Assembly: GCA_035048485.1 (NCBI GenBank)
Contig: CM068585.1
Location: 19,214,501 to 19,278,500, forward strand
Length of the DNA stretch: 64,000 bases
Source of the DNA: Pteria penguin
Taxonomy: Eukaryota > Mollusca > Bivalvia > Pterioida > Pteriidae
Direction: 5' to 3'
Below, in pieces: positions 1-11,496 of this stretch. The stretch's first letter is position 1. Every line of letters begins with the position of its first letter. The notes beneath the pieces are model-generated. The model was given only the letters and a program-made list of their open reading frames with translations. It ran no database searches and was not told the origin of the DNA. The translations under genes and the position numbers were made by a program.

Positions 1-827
1 CCTTGAATGCTTGCATAGGAAAATGCGGGACTTTATTACTGTGAAACTGTATATAATCAAAGAATTTTCTAAAAGTACGCCAGAAAGATAAAGTCATCAA
101 AGCTCAGATGGAAGCAATACAGTTCAGGGTTGAATGGTCCCTGGTTCAGACCTGCTCATGGACCTGAATGTTGGATGAGATAGTCGAAACCGAGGCTCTA
201 TGCTACACTAGACTGCTTGATGTGAATTCTTACAAAACGCAATTTCTGTCTCATGCAAGGCGAATCTAGTATTTTTCAAAAGGAGACTTCACTCATTGCA
301 TCAAGTAGACACCTTTATGTTAGAAATGAAATACACTTGAACTGTTGTAAAACAACGAACAAATCTGTCTTTCTGTCTATCCATCTGTCTGTCTGCGTGG
401 CTAGTTTGAAGAAGTTTTACTAAAGGAAGTTTTAGTCTAGGGCTTATTTCGTTTTTTCCATCCTTGTTGGATCAAGCTGACAACAACTACCAGATTTCAC
501 TTACACCATCAGCGATTTGATGAAAAGATAATATGTAAAATGTTAACATCCAGACAAGTGTAAATATCTCCTGCTGGCTATTAACACTTACTGTTTATGA
601 TCCCAGTTAAAACACCCTAAACAATTCTTTGTTAAACATGATAACTGTACATGGTTTCTCTATAAACAATTTATCATCTGTTATTCATTGAGTGACCAAG
701 GGTGTTATATGATATCTATGGTGGCTGTAAGCGGACATGTGCAAAACATTTACTTAAATGTTCCCTTTGTTTATGTATCTCGTTTCCACAGATTAAGTAT
801 AATATACAAATGAAATCATACACCTTA
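1..827. other. Unassigned AT-rich sequence
   Basis: No exon or repeat structure was recognised apart from a short CTGTCTGT-rich stretch near 364-396 that resembles the edge of the tandem-core elements. Confidence 0.5.
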
Positions 828-2140
828 CCAAATGCAAGGGCCTTCCACAAGGTATCCAAGTTTGAAGTCTAAAAGCCCTATTCACTTTTGTTCAAAGTTT
901 ATAGTGAAGTTTAGTTTTTGAAAAGTAGGTCAAACTGGAAGGTAAAGGTCAAAGATCATGATCCCAAATTAAATGGTCTTCCACAAGGTATCCATGTGTG
1001 AAATTTCAAAGCCAAACCCCTCTTGGTTCAGAAGTTTTAGCCAAGGTTAGAAGTTTAGTTTTTGAAAAGTAGGTCAAACTCCAAGGTAAAGGTCAAAGAT
1101 CATGATCCCAAATTAAATGGTCTTCCACAAGGTATCCATGTGTGAAATTTCAAAGCCAAACCCCTCTTGGTTCAAAAGTTTTAACCAAGGTTAAAATTTT
1201 GAAAAGCAGGTCAAACTTTAAGGTCAAGGTCACAAGGTCCTTCTACAATGTATCCATGCGTGAAGTTTCAAGGCTCTAACCCTCTTAGTTCGAAAGTATT
1301 AGCCTAGCTTAAAGTTTTTGTTTATGGACGCTGAAAAGTCCAAGGTTACAAAATTTTGCATCAATCGTAAAAGACTCATCAATGTCTACAAAGCCACTAA
1401 GTTTGACATTGGTATCGTTAATGGTATTTTCTTTCAAAAGTTGTGGCTAAGGTTAAAGTTTTTAAAAAGGAAGTCAAATGTCAAGGCCAAGGTCACAAGG
1501 TCAAAACTTTGGTACCAAAAGAAAGGTCTTCCCACAAGGAATATACATGTGTAGTATGAAGGTCCCATCGCTTTTCTTTCAAAAGTTATGGCTAAGATTA
1601 AAGTTTTTAAAAAGTAAGTCAAATATCAAGGCCAAGTTTACAAGGTCAAAAATTTTGGTACCAAAAGAAAGGTCTTGCCACAAGGAATATACATGTTTAG
1701 TATGAATACCCAGTCTCTTTTGGTTCAAAAGTTATAGCTAAGGTTAAAGTTTTTAAAAAGTAGATCAAATGTCAAGGCGAAGGTCACAAGGTCAAAAATT
1801 TTGGTACCAAAAGAAAGATCTTGCCACAAAGAATATACATATGTAGTATGAATACCCAGTCTCTTTTGGTTCAAAAGTTATAGCTAAGGTTAAAGTTTTT
1901 AAAAAGTAGGTCAAATGTCAAGGCCAAGGTCACAAGGTCAAAAATTTTGGTACCAAAAGAAAGGTCTTGCCACAAAGAAAATACATGTGTACTATGAATA
2001 CCCAGTCTCTTTTAATTTGGTTCAAGAGTTATGGTCAAGGTTAAAGTTTTCTGGACAGATGGATGGACAGACAGCAGACAGACAGAGAGACAAGGTGATT
2101 CCTATATACCCCCCAAAATTCGTTTGCAGGGGGTATAAAA
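828..2140 (+). mobile_element. Tandem-core element with terminal hairpin (Helentron/pearl-like)
   Basis: Two related monomer types repeat in tandem: about 130 bp at 828-1260, then about 146 bp at 1440-2040. Each contains AAGGTCACAAGGTC-type motifs. The core is followed by GGACAGATGGATGGACAGAC and then a GC-rich stem-loop, ATACCCCCC...GGGGGTAT, at 2105-2136 and an A-rich end. No ORF of transposase size. The layout of tandem core, GACAGACGG run and 3' hairpin matches non-autonomous rolling-circle elements of bivalves; the class is inferred from structure only. Confidence 0.65.
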
Positions 2141-2260
2141 ATGATTCTGAATAGTTTTCAAGAACCTTCCTACCATAGTATGTCTTAAGAAAAGATATTT
2201 AAATAGAGTATTACACCTAAACAAACTGAACACCAATCTTGCCAAATGAAGTAACAATTT

Positions 2261-2529
2261 GATTGATTGATTATTGTTTTACGACACTCCAGGATTGTTT
2301 CTCATATATGGTGATTTCATCTGCTTAATGCACTGCATAGAAATTTATACCTTTGCAACAGACCCACCAGGAGTGAGGGATTTTTTATGTGCCATCTCTA
2401 CCATGGCATGTGACCTCAGATTTCAATGTCTCTTGTGGTAGACAAGACAACAGCATTCCAATGACGCGAGACAAACCAGGGACCTCTTTGTCATAAGCCA
2501 AACACCTTATCCAGTGTGCCACATCAGCT
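2261..2529 (-). mobile_element. tRNA-derived SINE, diverged copy
   Basis: Minus-oriented copy of the SINE family seen elsewhere. The plus strand starts with the GATTGATTGATTATTG tail, then TTTGCAACAGACCCACC and a tRNA-like head at 2480-2529 (ACCTTATCCAGTGTGCCACA). Strongly diverged. Confidence 0.75.
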
Positions 2530-2953
2530 TAGCAACATTTTGTGTGGAAGGTATCTTATTATAGATTATTTACTGCGAAGGTGTTCTGTAATTAAGTTAT
2601 TATGGCTGGTTTATAAATTCTCATCAGGTCATAGGAACCTGACTTCTTTTAATACTCTATATCTTAGAAGTGATGATGAAAATGAATACAATTCATAATC
2701 ATGTTCTAGCACACACAGCCTCAAGAAATACTGCAAGGTCCATTTTAAGTCTTGAATAACGCTGACTTATTATTGGTTAAACCTTACAAATACAACTTTA
2801 AAAAGGGAATTCTTGAAAGCCATAAATCTGTTTCAATCAATTTCCTAATTCATTTGATAAAAACTTGAATAGTAAGTTGTGAAATACATCATTTACTTTT
2901 ATAACAGTAACATTAACACAGCAAACAATCAGTGTAGTTCTGGAGGTTATAGG

Positions 2954-3105
2954 TCATGTCTTGGTATCATCAGGCTGCATACCATCTGGCTGCTTTTCAG
3001 AAGCATTGGAGCAACAAGGTTGGCCAATAAAATCTGGATCAGGTACAAAATTTGGATCAAATGGAGAATGCTTAATTTTCTCTGTAGATTCACGGATTTT
3101 TAGTC
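2954..3105 (-). CDS. LYRM7: LYRM7-like, last coding exon
   Basis: Acceptor TTTCAG. The split codon gives R, then LKIRESTEKIKHSPFDPNF, then an acidic, proline-containing tail ending DDTKT and a TGA stop. The start of this exon corresponds to the TLKLVP segment of vertebrate LYRM7; the tail is extra. Confidence 0.78.
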
Positions 3106-6100
3106 CTGAAAGGAAACAGGTGCATTCAAACTGACTTCAAACTTAAAATAAATATCAACAGTATGATGTCCATCCTAAATTGTTTTTAGTATTAATTGCA
3201 TATCAGGTAAATTTTACTAGATTTCAACGAGTTCTGTTTTACATCACGCTAAATGTTTCTCTGATCTGTGATCTGTAAGAAGCACTGCAAAACATATTCC
3301 CCTGTTGTGGGCTTATTTCACAACAGCAACAAAGCTTTCCTGACAACATTTCGATTATAACTTTTATGGGTCATAACTCCTAAAATATAACCAGTAGTGA
3401 CCTTGCCTTTTGACATATTGACCCTCAGATCTATAGGCATCCTTTTCTTCTGATAAGATTTTAAATTACCTTTGTTTCAAAGAACTTGACCTGTAAAATA
3501 TGTGAAATGTGATCAAATTCTAATGAGCAGTTAATGATATACGATAATATATGATTACCAGGAAACCAATGATTTCAGTCTTTTCTATCGGCTTTGACCT
3601 TTGACCTTTGACCACAAAATCATTAGAGCTCTTCCTCTCTTGTTAAGTAAGCATATATTCAAATCTGATTTCAATATAATGAAATATGTTTAAGTTATCC
3701 TCTGGAAACCAATGACTTCGGTCAGCTATGACCTTGACCGCTGACCTTATGACTCCAAAATCGATAGGGTTCTTCCTCTTTTTATATGTAAACATATGTC
3801 TAAATCTAATTTGAATATAATGAAAGGTGCTTGAGTTATCATCCTGAAACCAAATGTTTGGTGGAAGGATGGAAGGACAGAAGGACGAAAGGGCAAAGCA
3901 AACACTTAATGCCCCCTACCATATCCAGCAGGGGCATAAAAAAGGGTCATTACAAATGATATCCTTTTTAATCCATAAATATTCAGGGTATAAAGTATGG
4001 CAAGCATTTACACCTCATAATTTTTCAAGTCATAATGTGTGACCTTTTATCTTCATAACTATCTAGGTCATTTATAACATGCGACAACCTTGCATCCTTT
4101 ACCTCATAATTGTTCAAGGTACCACAAGTCAATCATATGGTTGCTGAAAATTGGTCATGATCTTATTTTGATTCTTTGAAGTTTGTCAAATGAGCGAGCC
4201 CTCTGAGTTCTATGTTGCCCCATCCTGGATCCACCCCTCAAATGGATCTGATTGAAGAACAGCAACATTTGTAGGGAACCTAAAGTACTTAATCCCTACA
4301 AAGTTTCATTAAAATCTTTCAATTAGTTCTGAAGGAAAAGCCTATCAAAGTTGATTACATGTATTGCATACTATTAGCGTAGACACCCACCACCTTTTCT
4401 TCATCATAATAAATTAATCTACAAAAACTCAAATAAATTATTTTCATATTCCATTTCTTTTCAGTTACATTTATAACAGTAAAATCAATTTAAATACACC
4501 AAGTCAATGCATTATTAGCAACCTATAAGGAGAAAATCTAAGAAATTACTTGAAATGGTAAAAAATAACAAAATTAAAAAAGACACAAAAAAAAAAACAA
4601 TGTCAAAAACTTGATTTCAGAAGGGAACTAAAAACATCCTTCTAGATCATTCTGATGCATTCTGTTTGATGATCTCTACAGCTGGTCTAATGAGGATATT
4701 TGTCAAAGAAGGGTAACCTCTGGGCCTATGTCACTTAAACCTGGATTCACCCCTTGACAGATCTGGCCATAAAACAACATAAATCAAACAAACAAACAAA
4801 AAGAAAAAAAAACAAAGCTGTGTTTGTGAAACGCTAATGCCCCCGGTGGCACCAAAGTCCTAAAAGTTATTTTAGCATGAAGGTCATTGTCAAGGTCAAA
4901 AGGTCATCGACCTTGGTGTCATCATTGGTTGAGTATGTATGTCAAATACCGGTATGAAGCCTCTATCCCTCACGGTTCAAAAGTAATAGCCAAGGTTAAA
5001 GTTGACAACAGACAATCAAACAGACAGGACAAAAACACTATACCCCCGATCTATCGATCCAAGGGTATAAAAAACCAAAAACAAAACAGATGGGACATCA
5101 TTGCCTAATTAGCAGTAATGTATGGCAGTCAGATGGTGTATGTGGATACACAGATTATCAAAAGGTGATGAGATATAATTCCCAAGATAAGTAAGAATTT
5201 CTTGCTAGCAAATCATCCCATTATGAACAATTCAAGGGTATAAAAGAATAGAAATCTAACTCTTCTGTCTAAAGTGGGTGTATAAAATGGAAGTAATTTC
5301 TAGGAAGTTCTTCCACAAATGAGCTACATGAAATAAATAAATTTTCAAGGTCAAAGGATGAGGTCAAAAGTAAAATTTGATCATTGATCAATCTTTATAA
5401 ATAGGTGACCTGAGCACTTCTTTCATTACAGTGAAAATTAATCCAAACTGTAAAACTGCAAGATAAATTAAAAGATATGAAAGAAAATAAAACTAAGGTC
5501 CTTCTGTGTGTGATGCAGCTGAATACATTAAATGGTTGTGTTTTGCGATCACACTAATTAAAATGACTAAACATACAAATTTTTAAAAAGTCTCACTTTG
5601 AATATTGCCTTCTCTATGTTCCACTTGAACTAAATGTAACCTCATGACAGCTTCAGTATCTTCAGCAGTCCTCAGAAGCTACAAATACAACATACCAATA
5701 CTCATTAACGAATACAGCATCAATGTTCAGGAGCACACTGTGGTAGTTATCACCTTGTATATGTCGTCCACACTTAAGTTTTCAGCCCTCAGAACAATGG
5801 ATTTTATCTGTGATTAAATAAACCTGAGGATCAACCTTATGCCATGACAGAGTTTTTAGGTTGTGATATGGTGCACCAGTATTATTTTGTGATCATCTCA
5901 TTTCTTGTTTCACTTTACATCAAGATCATTTCTTCAAGTATATCATTGCAGCTAGTATTTAGTAAAGAAGAAACCAGAATAACTAGAGAAAAACCACAGA
6001 CCTTCACTACAATGACAATATTACACCTGCCCTGACAGGAGACTGAACTCACCATCTGACACAGAATACATATGATATCCATCATTCTACATTAACCCAA

Positions 6101-8344
6101 TCAGCCACTGAGGCCCCATACATGATATGATTTGATAATATCCCAAATTTTATCTTGGAAGTATAAATTCAGGTCAAGGTCATAATATATCACATCAGTG
6201 GAGCTCATATGAATATATCTAGGTCAAGGTCATGACACACAACTCGATAAAATGAACATATGAAATGATGTTTATGGACATTTATGAAATTGTTACTAAA
6301 TATTATACATAGAAAAATATCACTGGAGAACATTTTACATCCAAATTAACAGACAATGAATATCATAATACTATTATATGTAACGACAATTACTGATTTG
6401 TAAGAAATGCATGTTTTCAACCAGATCAACATGAACAATAAAGATTAGAGTGAATATTTTTCAGACACGATTTCACAGAACTACATGCAGTGTACAACCC
6501 TACTGCATTCACAAATAACTGAACTTCTGTATACAGAACTCAAGCTATCAATCTAAGTAAACCAAGAGCTGATTAATATGAGCGGGTCCCAGAGATATCT
6601 TGCTGGGAATTAACAATGACAAGGAAATTGTTTAGAAACAAGAGAATCAAGAGCCAGACTAACTTCACAAGCCTAGCCCAATTTACCTCTGTCTGCTAAG
6701 TCAGGCACCAATGAAAATCAAACTGGCTGAGTACTAACAACTTCACCAGTCAAGGGGATGTGCTACATAAATTTCTCTAAATTTACACAGCGCATTCCTG
6801 TGGCCTGTGAAGATGAGTACTAAGGATTCTATAAAATTTTTAGAGTACAAGTGAATGAATAAATTCTAATTCTAATATAAGAATATTTTTACATATGTAT
6901 GAAAGCTGTGTAAAGAAAACTTGTTCAATCAGTTTTACACTGTATTGTTTAATGCCAACACTAGTACTAAAATTATAAAACTGAATTCTATTCTAACTGC
7001 TTGCCTGAATTTACACTCTATGCAGCGCTCTCCATATCCCTGATTTGGGGCCAATATTTGGCCCCATTCCCAATGCAAAATATTATCTTTTTTTCCCAAT
7101 TTAGAACCCAAGTTTTCCCAATTTGACACCTTGAGGATAATTTGAAAAAAGTGGAGAAAAAATGACAAATTCGAGTAAAGTAATACGAGACATCAAACGT
7201 AGATCGAATCATATAATTTACTGATCAAAGAAGCATTTACCTGGTTGTGAATATATTTGTATCTGTAAGCATCCTGCTGACCCTGAATTGCTTTACTTGA
7301 GCCGTTTCGCATGCTGTTTTTTTCAAGTCTCAGTATTGATGAGTTAGACATTTATTACGATCTATCAGCTGCTTTATTTTATAAGATAGCTAGATACCAA
7401 TCAAGCAGAGCACTCTAGAGGGTATGGTAAGATGTATTTCTGTGGGTGGTCAGAGTTTATCTCCAGCTCTGCTTGATAAAGCCATCGAACATTTTAAAAG
7501 TATCAAGGACAGAATGTTAGATTTCTGAGATGTTGAGCACTGTATGTATGATTGATTGATTGTTTATTGATTTACGTCACTCCACGATTATTTCACATAC
7601 ATGTATATGGTGACTGCATCTGCCTGATGCATTGCATAGAAATTTCTACCTTTGCAACGGACCCACCTGAAGCAGTGAGGATCTTTTACATGCCACGCCC
7701 ACTGTGACACGGGACCTCAGTTTTTTACCGTCTCATCCGAAAGACAGAAGACCGGTGTGTCCAGGGCGGGAATCGAACCCGGGACCTCTAGATCACGAGC
7801 CGAGCACCTCATCCACTAGTCCACACCGGCTTAAGCACTGTATGTTAGATACATGGCTGATGCTACAATTAAAGGAAACAAGTATATGTATAACAAAATA
7901 TGCCTTGTTATTTCCCAATACCAAGGGCCCCAGGCCCAAGTCCCAAAAAGCGGTGTGAGAACCCTGTACTATGATTACCAAAATTATATAGGCATACCTC
8001 TTGTATTTTTTCTGGATCAGCGACGTTTTTGTTTTTCTTGAATTCTTCATTTATTTTGTTACGTATAACTGTTGAATAAAAAAACAACATTAATTATCTA
8101 ATAAAACATCTGACTTGCTTTTAAAGAGGAGTTATCATCATATCATTCCTTTTTTAATTATCAGGTATCTCACAATTTTTGTCTTTTAAGGCACTTGTAA
8201 AGTGCACTTTTCGATCATAGATATACATCTGAATGCCACTGAAAGTCAAGGTAATAAGTGAATATACTTACTGGCTAACATTCTATAGTCTTCTTCAAAT
8301 GCTTCTTTTCTGACTTTATGAATTCTCTTGAACACATTGAGAAC
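2954..8344 (-). CDS. LYRM7: LYRM7/MZM1-like complex III assembly factor (4 exons found, first exon missing)
   Basis: In yeast and human the LYRM7/Mzm1 family is a mitochondrial matrix chaperone that stabilises the Rieske iron-sulfur protein before its insertion into respiratory complex III. Four minus-strand exons join in frame: 8344-8272, 8068-7998, 5678-5597 and 3105-2954. They have canonical AG/GT borders and phases 1, 0 and 1, and give 125 codons. The N-terminal part VLNVFKRIHKVRKEAFEED matches the LYR-fold start, where the LYR tripeptide is VFK. It is followed by IRNKINEEFKKNKN and KIQELLRTAED, which align well with human LYRM7. The C-terminus is longer than in vertebrates (about 104 aa) and rich in Asp and Pro (HSPFDPNFVPDPDF). 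The first exon must hold ATG plus a few codons in phase 0, and I could not place it. Introns carry two tandem-core elements and a SINE. Family recognition is by eye. Confidence 0.82.
3340..3945 (+). mobile_element. Tandem-core element with terminal hairpin
   Basis: About two monomers of roughly 145 bp (3550-3850) are rich in TGACCT. They are followed by GGAAGGACAGAAGGACG and the hairpin TGCCCC...GGGGCA at 3909-3937, then ATAAAA. The same architecture as the copy ending near 2140. Confidence 0.55.
3595..3613 (-). promoter_or_regulatory. Triple DR1-type nuclear receptor half-sites
   Basis: TGACCTTTGACCTTTGACCA is three head-to-tail AGGTCA-type half-sites (minus strand) with 1-bp spacers, the DR1 pattern bound by RXR/HNF4-type receptors. 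It lies in a repeat core, so function is unproven. Confidence 0.35.
4811..5074 (+). mobile_element. Short, single-core tandem-core-type element
   Basis: A compact version. It opens with AACAAAGCTGTGTTTGTG and CTAATGCCCCCGG, has one core rich in AAGGTCA (4878-4915), then a CAGACAATCAAACAGACAGG run and the terminal hairpin TACCCCC...AGGGGTATA-like at 5041-5070 followed by A's. Useful as the minimal unit of the family. Confidence 0.6.
5597..5678 (-). CDS. LYRM7: LYRM7-like, fourth coding exon
   Basis: Acceptor TTTGTAG and donor GTGAGA. It reads LLRTAEDTEAVMRLHLVQVE and continues to GNIQ, ending in phase 1. It joins directly to KIQE of the previous exon to reproduce the family helix, so no cassette exon appears to be missing. 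Confidence 0.8.
7551..7832 (-). mobile_element. tRNA-derived SINE, near full length
   Basis: Minus-oriented copy within an LYRM7-like intron. It has a clear tRNA-like head at 7745-7830 (B-box complement GGGAATCGAACCC) and a conserved body with CTTTGCAACGGACCCACC, ending in GATTGATTG repeats. Confidence 0.9.
7998..8068 (-). CDS. LYRM7: LYRM7-like, third coding exon
   Basis: Acceptor CAACAG and donor GTATGC. The split codon completes as ATT and the exon reads IIRNKINEEFKKNKNVADPE, then KIQE, ending in phase 0. The RNKINEEFKKNK stretch is the best family match. Confidence 0.85.
8272..8344 (-). CDS. LYRM7: LYRM7-like, second coding exon
   Basis: Acceptor ATTCAG lies before the exon and donor GTAAGT follows it on the minus strand. 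It encodes VLNVFKRIHKVRKEAF and ends in phase 1 after MLA. It begins in phase 0 with no ATG, so a short upstream exon is needed. Confidence 0.82.
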
Positions 8345-8911
8345 CTGAATCAAAATTCTGTCTGTATATATATATGTAGAACATATCTCGTAAACAGGAA
8401 AAAGAAATGACTTCCAGGACTTAAGCCACTCTGTTTCTTAGTTTTAAGTGACACCATGATTATTTCATCAACAGAAGAATGCAGTCCTAACATACATGTA
8501 ATTTCACATTGCGGTAACATGAAAAGCAATCGCAAATGTCGCTACTGCACATGTGACATGACTGCTTGACCTGCAGACATTATACTCAACTTTTGAATCA
8601 TAATATTCAGGTTACAGGGTTTTCATATTTCACATGAATATTCCTTGAAATAATTAAGAGCTAATAACCTTAACTGTGACCTTTGGCCTACATTTCAAAA
8701 GCTTTAACATAATGGTCACAACTTTTGAATAGTAAGACTACGATAAGAGCTCTCATATATATTACATCTTGTGACAAGACAGTATTTCCTCCACCCTCCT
8801 TATGGCCCGAGTTCAGTGGAGAAGACCACAGTACCAACCTAATTATCTCATCAGTATTTGGATCAGCCTCAGTGACACTCAAAAAGTGTGGGGAATAGCA
8901 TTTACACCCTG

Positions 8912-8978
8912 TCAACCATTGTCGGATGCCCCCGGTCTTTTGCTCTACGTTTAAATCGACCGGGGGCATCCGACGATG
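8912..8978. repeat. Short GC-rich hairpin
   Basis: GTCGGATGCCCCCGGTC pairs with GACCGGGGGCATCCGAC around a short loop. It lies just outside a TIR element and may be a separate palindromic insertion. Confidence 0.6.
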
Positions 8979-9293
8979 CCTGTCAACTGTCAATCTCCTT
9001 AATTCCCTTTCAAACATATTTTGGCATCATGTCACCTTTGAACTACATTAAAAAAATATGCCTTGTTTGGACTTTGTTGCTAGGCAGTGACTCCCTGTAC
9101 ACAGTGTTGTGTATGCCTATCCTGATGGCTAAACATACACAGGGTAAAAAAAAAAGAACCTTACCAGTCGCAGCTCATACTCAGTGACCAATGTTCAGTC
9201 ATTGACACAATAATTAAACGATTTGTTCTCTTTGTTTTTTTTACTGAGTTGTACTTATACACAGTATACTGAGAGTTCATGCGACTTATTACA

Positions 9294-9545
9294 ATGGACA
9301 CGATGGATGAAGATCGTGAACTAAAAGTTGGACTTTCTTTTAAGTCATATAACGGCATTGATGAATATCTAAAGAGCTACGAAAAAAAGAGAGTTTGTTC
9401 AGTTATATAAGAGGACATCTCAAACAATACAAAAGCACTTAAAGACTATGAAAAATGACGAAAATGTGAATATGGACTTGCAATACTGGAGACTAGAATA
9501 TGCATGCATACATGGGGGAATTAAACATGGGGGAGTTAAAAAAAA
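9294..9545 (+). pseudogene. Frameshifted FAR1/ZSWIM-like N-terminal domain
   Basis: ATG 9294 opens MDTMDEDRELKVGLSFKSYN...YLKSYEKK, which stops at 9408. Shifting frame in the A-rich tract at 9382-9390 continues FVQLYKRTSQTIQKHLKTM to LEYACIHGG. This pattern (aromatic-rich start, then a Y-x-C-x-H-G-G block) resembles the N-terminal domain of ZSWIM/FAR1-type proteins found in MULE transposases. One frame break and no catalytic core remain, so this is a relic. Confidence 0.45.
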
Positions 9546-9583
9546 TAATTCACAAAAGATAGCTGGCATTTGCTGAAAAAAAA

Positions 9584-9775
9584 ATGATGTTAGAAAAAAA
9601 GGAGAATGACATGTGGAACTGTTTCTTGTGCTGCATGGACTTAAGTGCATGTGAAACTATTGGATGCAACAGATGCCTCGAATGGACCAATCTGAAATGT
9701 GCAGGACTAAAACACATACCAAAGCAAATGTATTGGTTTTGTAAATCATGCATGCAAATAAATCAATACCTATAA
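9584..9775 (+). pseudogene. PHD-like zinc finger ORF inside a TIR element
   Basis: 63 codons. The pattern is W-x-C-x2-C, then GCNRCLEW, CAGL and WFCKSC. This is a PHD-finger layout, with Asn where the zinc-binding His is expected (WTNLKC). It sits downstream of the FAR1-like relic between the same inverted ends, so it is read as part of the mobile element rather than a host gene. Confidence 0.5.
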
Positions 9776-10680
9776 TCTTCTAGAGTTTACTTATTTACAC
9801 AAAGATTTAAACTTGCCTATTTAAGTCTTTAGCTTACAAAAGCATCATATGGACACATGTATATTGCAAGATAAATTGAATGTAAAATTCAGAAAACAAA
9901 TAAAGATAATGCCATGTATGTACCTGTGTACCGATATGGCGTGAATATTCCTTTTCTCCGCCTATAAGGCTACTGTAACGTTTATTAGTTGAAATCGGGA
10001 TATGCGAAACCAGTTTTGGCTCTTCTTTACCCTGTGTACGTTTAGCCATCGGGAAAGGCATACACATTCCTGTGTATGGGGAGTCACTGCCTTGTTGCTA
10101 CTGAGGGCATACGTGTTTCACAAACAAAGTCATTCTTACTCTGTTTGTTTTACTTTTGTTTGTCAAAATACAAGCTCCTCTGAGCTACTTTACAGTACAT
10201 GTTTCGATAAATTCGAATGGACACAAAGTAGAGCTTCTAGCTGTACTGTATCTGTAAATGCATCAAGCCTAATGTATGATCAGAGGAAATTCTGAAATTA
10301 ACCTAGTTTCCTGACTGATTATTAATTTCAATAAGTCAAAGTAAAGAACAACTTCAATATCAGATAAATCAAAGAAAATATCAATTATATATTTTTCAAA
10401 AGTATATCATTTACATGAGCTCTTGTTGCAGACATCATTTTCCGTTGTCGTTTTCACTTTTATACAATGCAATTCATTTCCTGCTTGAGTTTTGGATTCG
10501 TTGCAGGTATCCAGGGTTTACATATTTACTTAATTGGACAATGACATTATTTCCTTGAATGATTTTTTAGGCATCATCCTTTTATTTGCTCAGCTTTCTC
10601 TAAAATGTTTCACAACATCTCGTTTTATTCTGTATAATACGGAGTAAAGCGAATGGAAATTAATAGATGCATGCAGTATT

Positions 10681-11402
10681 AGTCCGAGATTCTCTGCCCT
10701 TCCACTTTTGATATCGGCGGTTTGTGGGAGAGGGTCAGAGAGACTGTCCATCAAAAGTTGGAATTTCAGGGATACCAGCCGGTATTGGGTTGTACAAGCC
10801 TCTGGTGACTAATAAGCGTTTGCACAGCCAATACAGTATGCAACCTATAATCCAATAAACGAACATTTAACTTACCCAATCATAGCGATATCTTTTCCAA
10901 ATAAGGTGTATAACTTGTGCTAGCTGCCATTTTATCTGCAAACACGACAATATTCTCATTTGGCCATTTATGTATACAGTATGACAGTATAACGCAACTT
11001 TGCATTCGTGACACTTCAACAGCTACCCCTTTTTCGTAAAGAAAAATACGATGCAACCTCGTCATGACTGAGCAAAGTCACGTCCGGCGAGATCTGACGT
11101 CATACTCAATACACAAATGATGAAATGGAGAATCGCTATGTGTGTTCAGATAAAACGGCAGCAAGTAGAAGTTATAGATCTTATTTGGAGAAGATATTGC
11201 TGTGATCGAGTAAGTTGATTGTTCATTTATTAGATTATAGCTTGCAAGTTCACTGGGCAAGCGTTTATTTGTCGCCAGAGGCTTGTACATCGCGATACCG
11301 CCTGGTATCGCTGAAATTCCAACTTTTGATGAACAAAGTCTCCCTCCTTCTCCCACAAACCGCTGATATCAAAAGTGAGAGAAGGGCAGAGTATCTCGGT
11401 CT
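10681..11402. mobile_element. Foldback element with long inverted arms
   Basis: Left arm 10681-10905 and right arm about 11176-11402 are inverted copies (CCGAGATTCTCTGCCCTTCC against its diverged complement; also ATCAAAAGTTGGAATTTCAG). About 270 bp lie between the arms. No transposase. Arms differ by scattered substitutions, so the insertion is old. Confidence 0.65.
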
Positions 11403-11496
11403 AACATGCTATTTTAGTCAAATAGACATTAATAATTATAAACAACATACATATTTTAAAATATTTTAATATTTCCTGGAGTGATTTTTATTACAG

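Larger units (their letters stand above)
9074..10105. mobile_element. TIR element carrying a broken FAR1-like and PHD-finger reading frame
   Basis: Inverted copies of about 75 bp flank the unit: GGCAGTGACTCCC...GATGGCTAAACATACAC at 9074-9152 is matched in reverse at 10030-10105. The interior holds protein-like remnants, listed separately. Inverted ends and a FAR1/ZSWIM-like N-terminal domain suggest a MULE-like origin. Target-site duplications were not established. Confidence 0.55.

Noticed and set aside
7704..7958. Frames through the SINE (PGRESNPGPLDHEPSTS-like text)
   Set aside because: This text is the translation of the tRNA-like SINE head and recurs wherever SINE copies occur, as at 49282-49491 and 49866-50078.
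8688..9017. Minus-strand frame of 109 codons
   Set aside because: No domain or splice logic; it crosses a hairpin and the edge of a mobile element.
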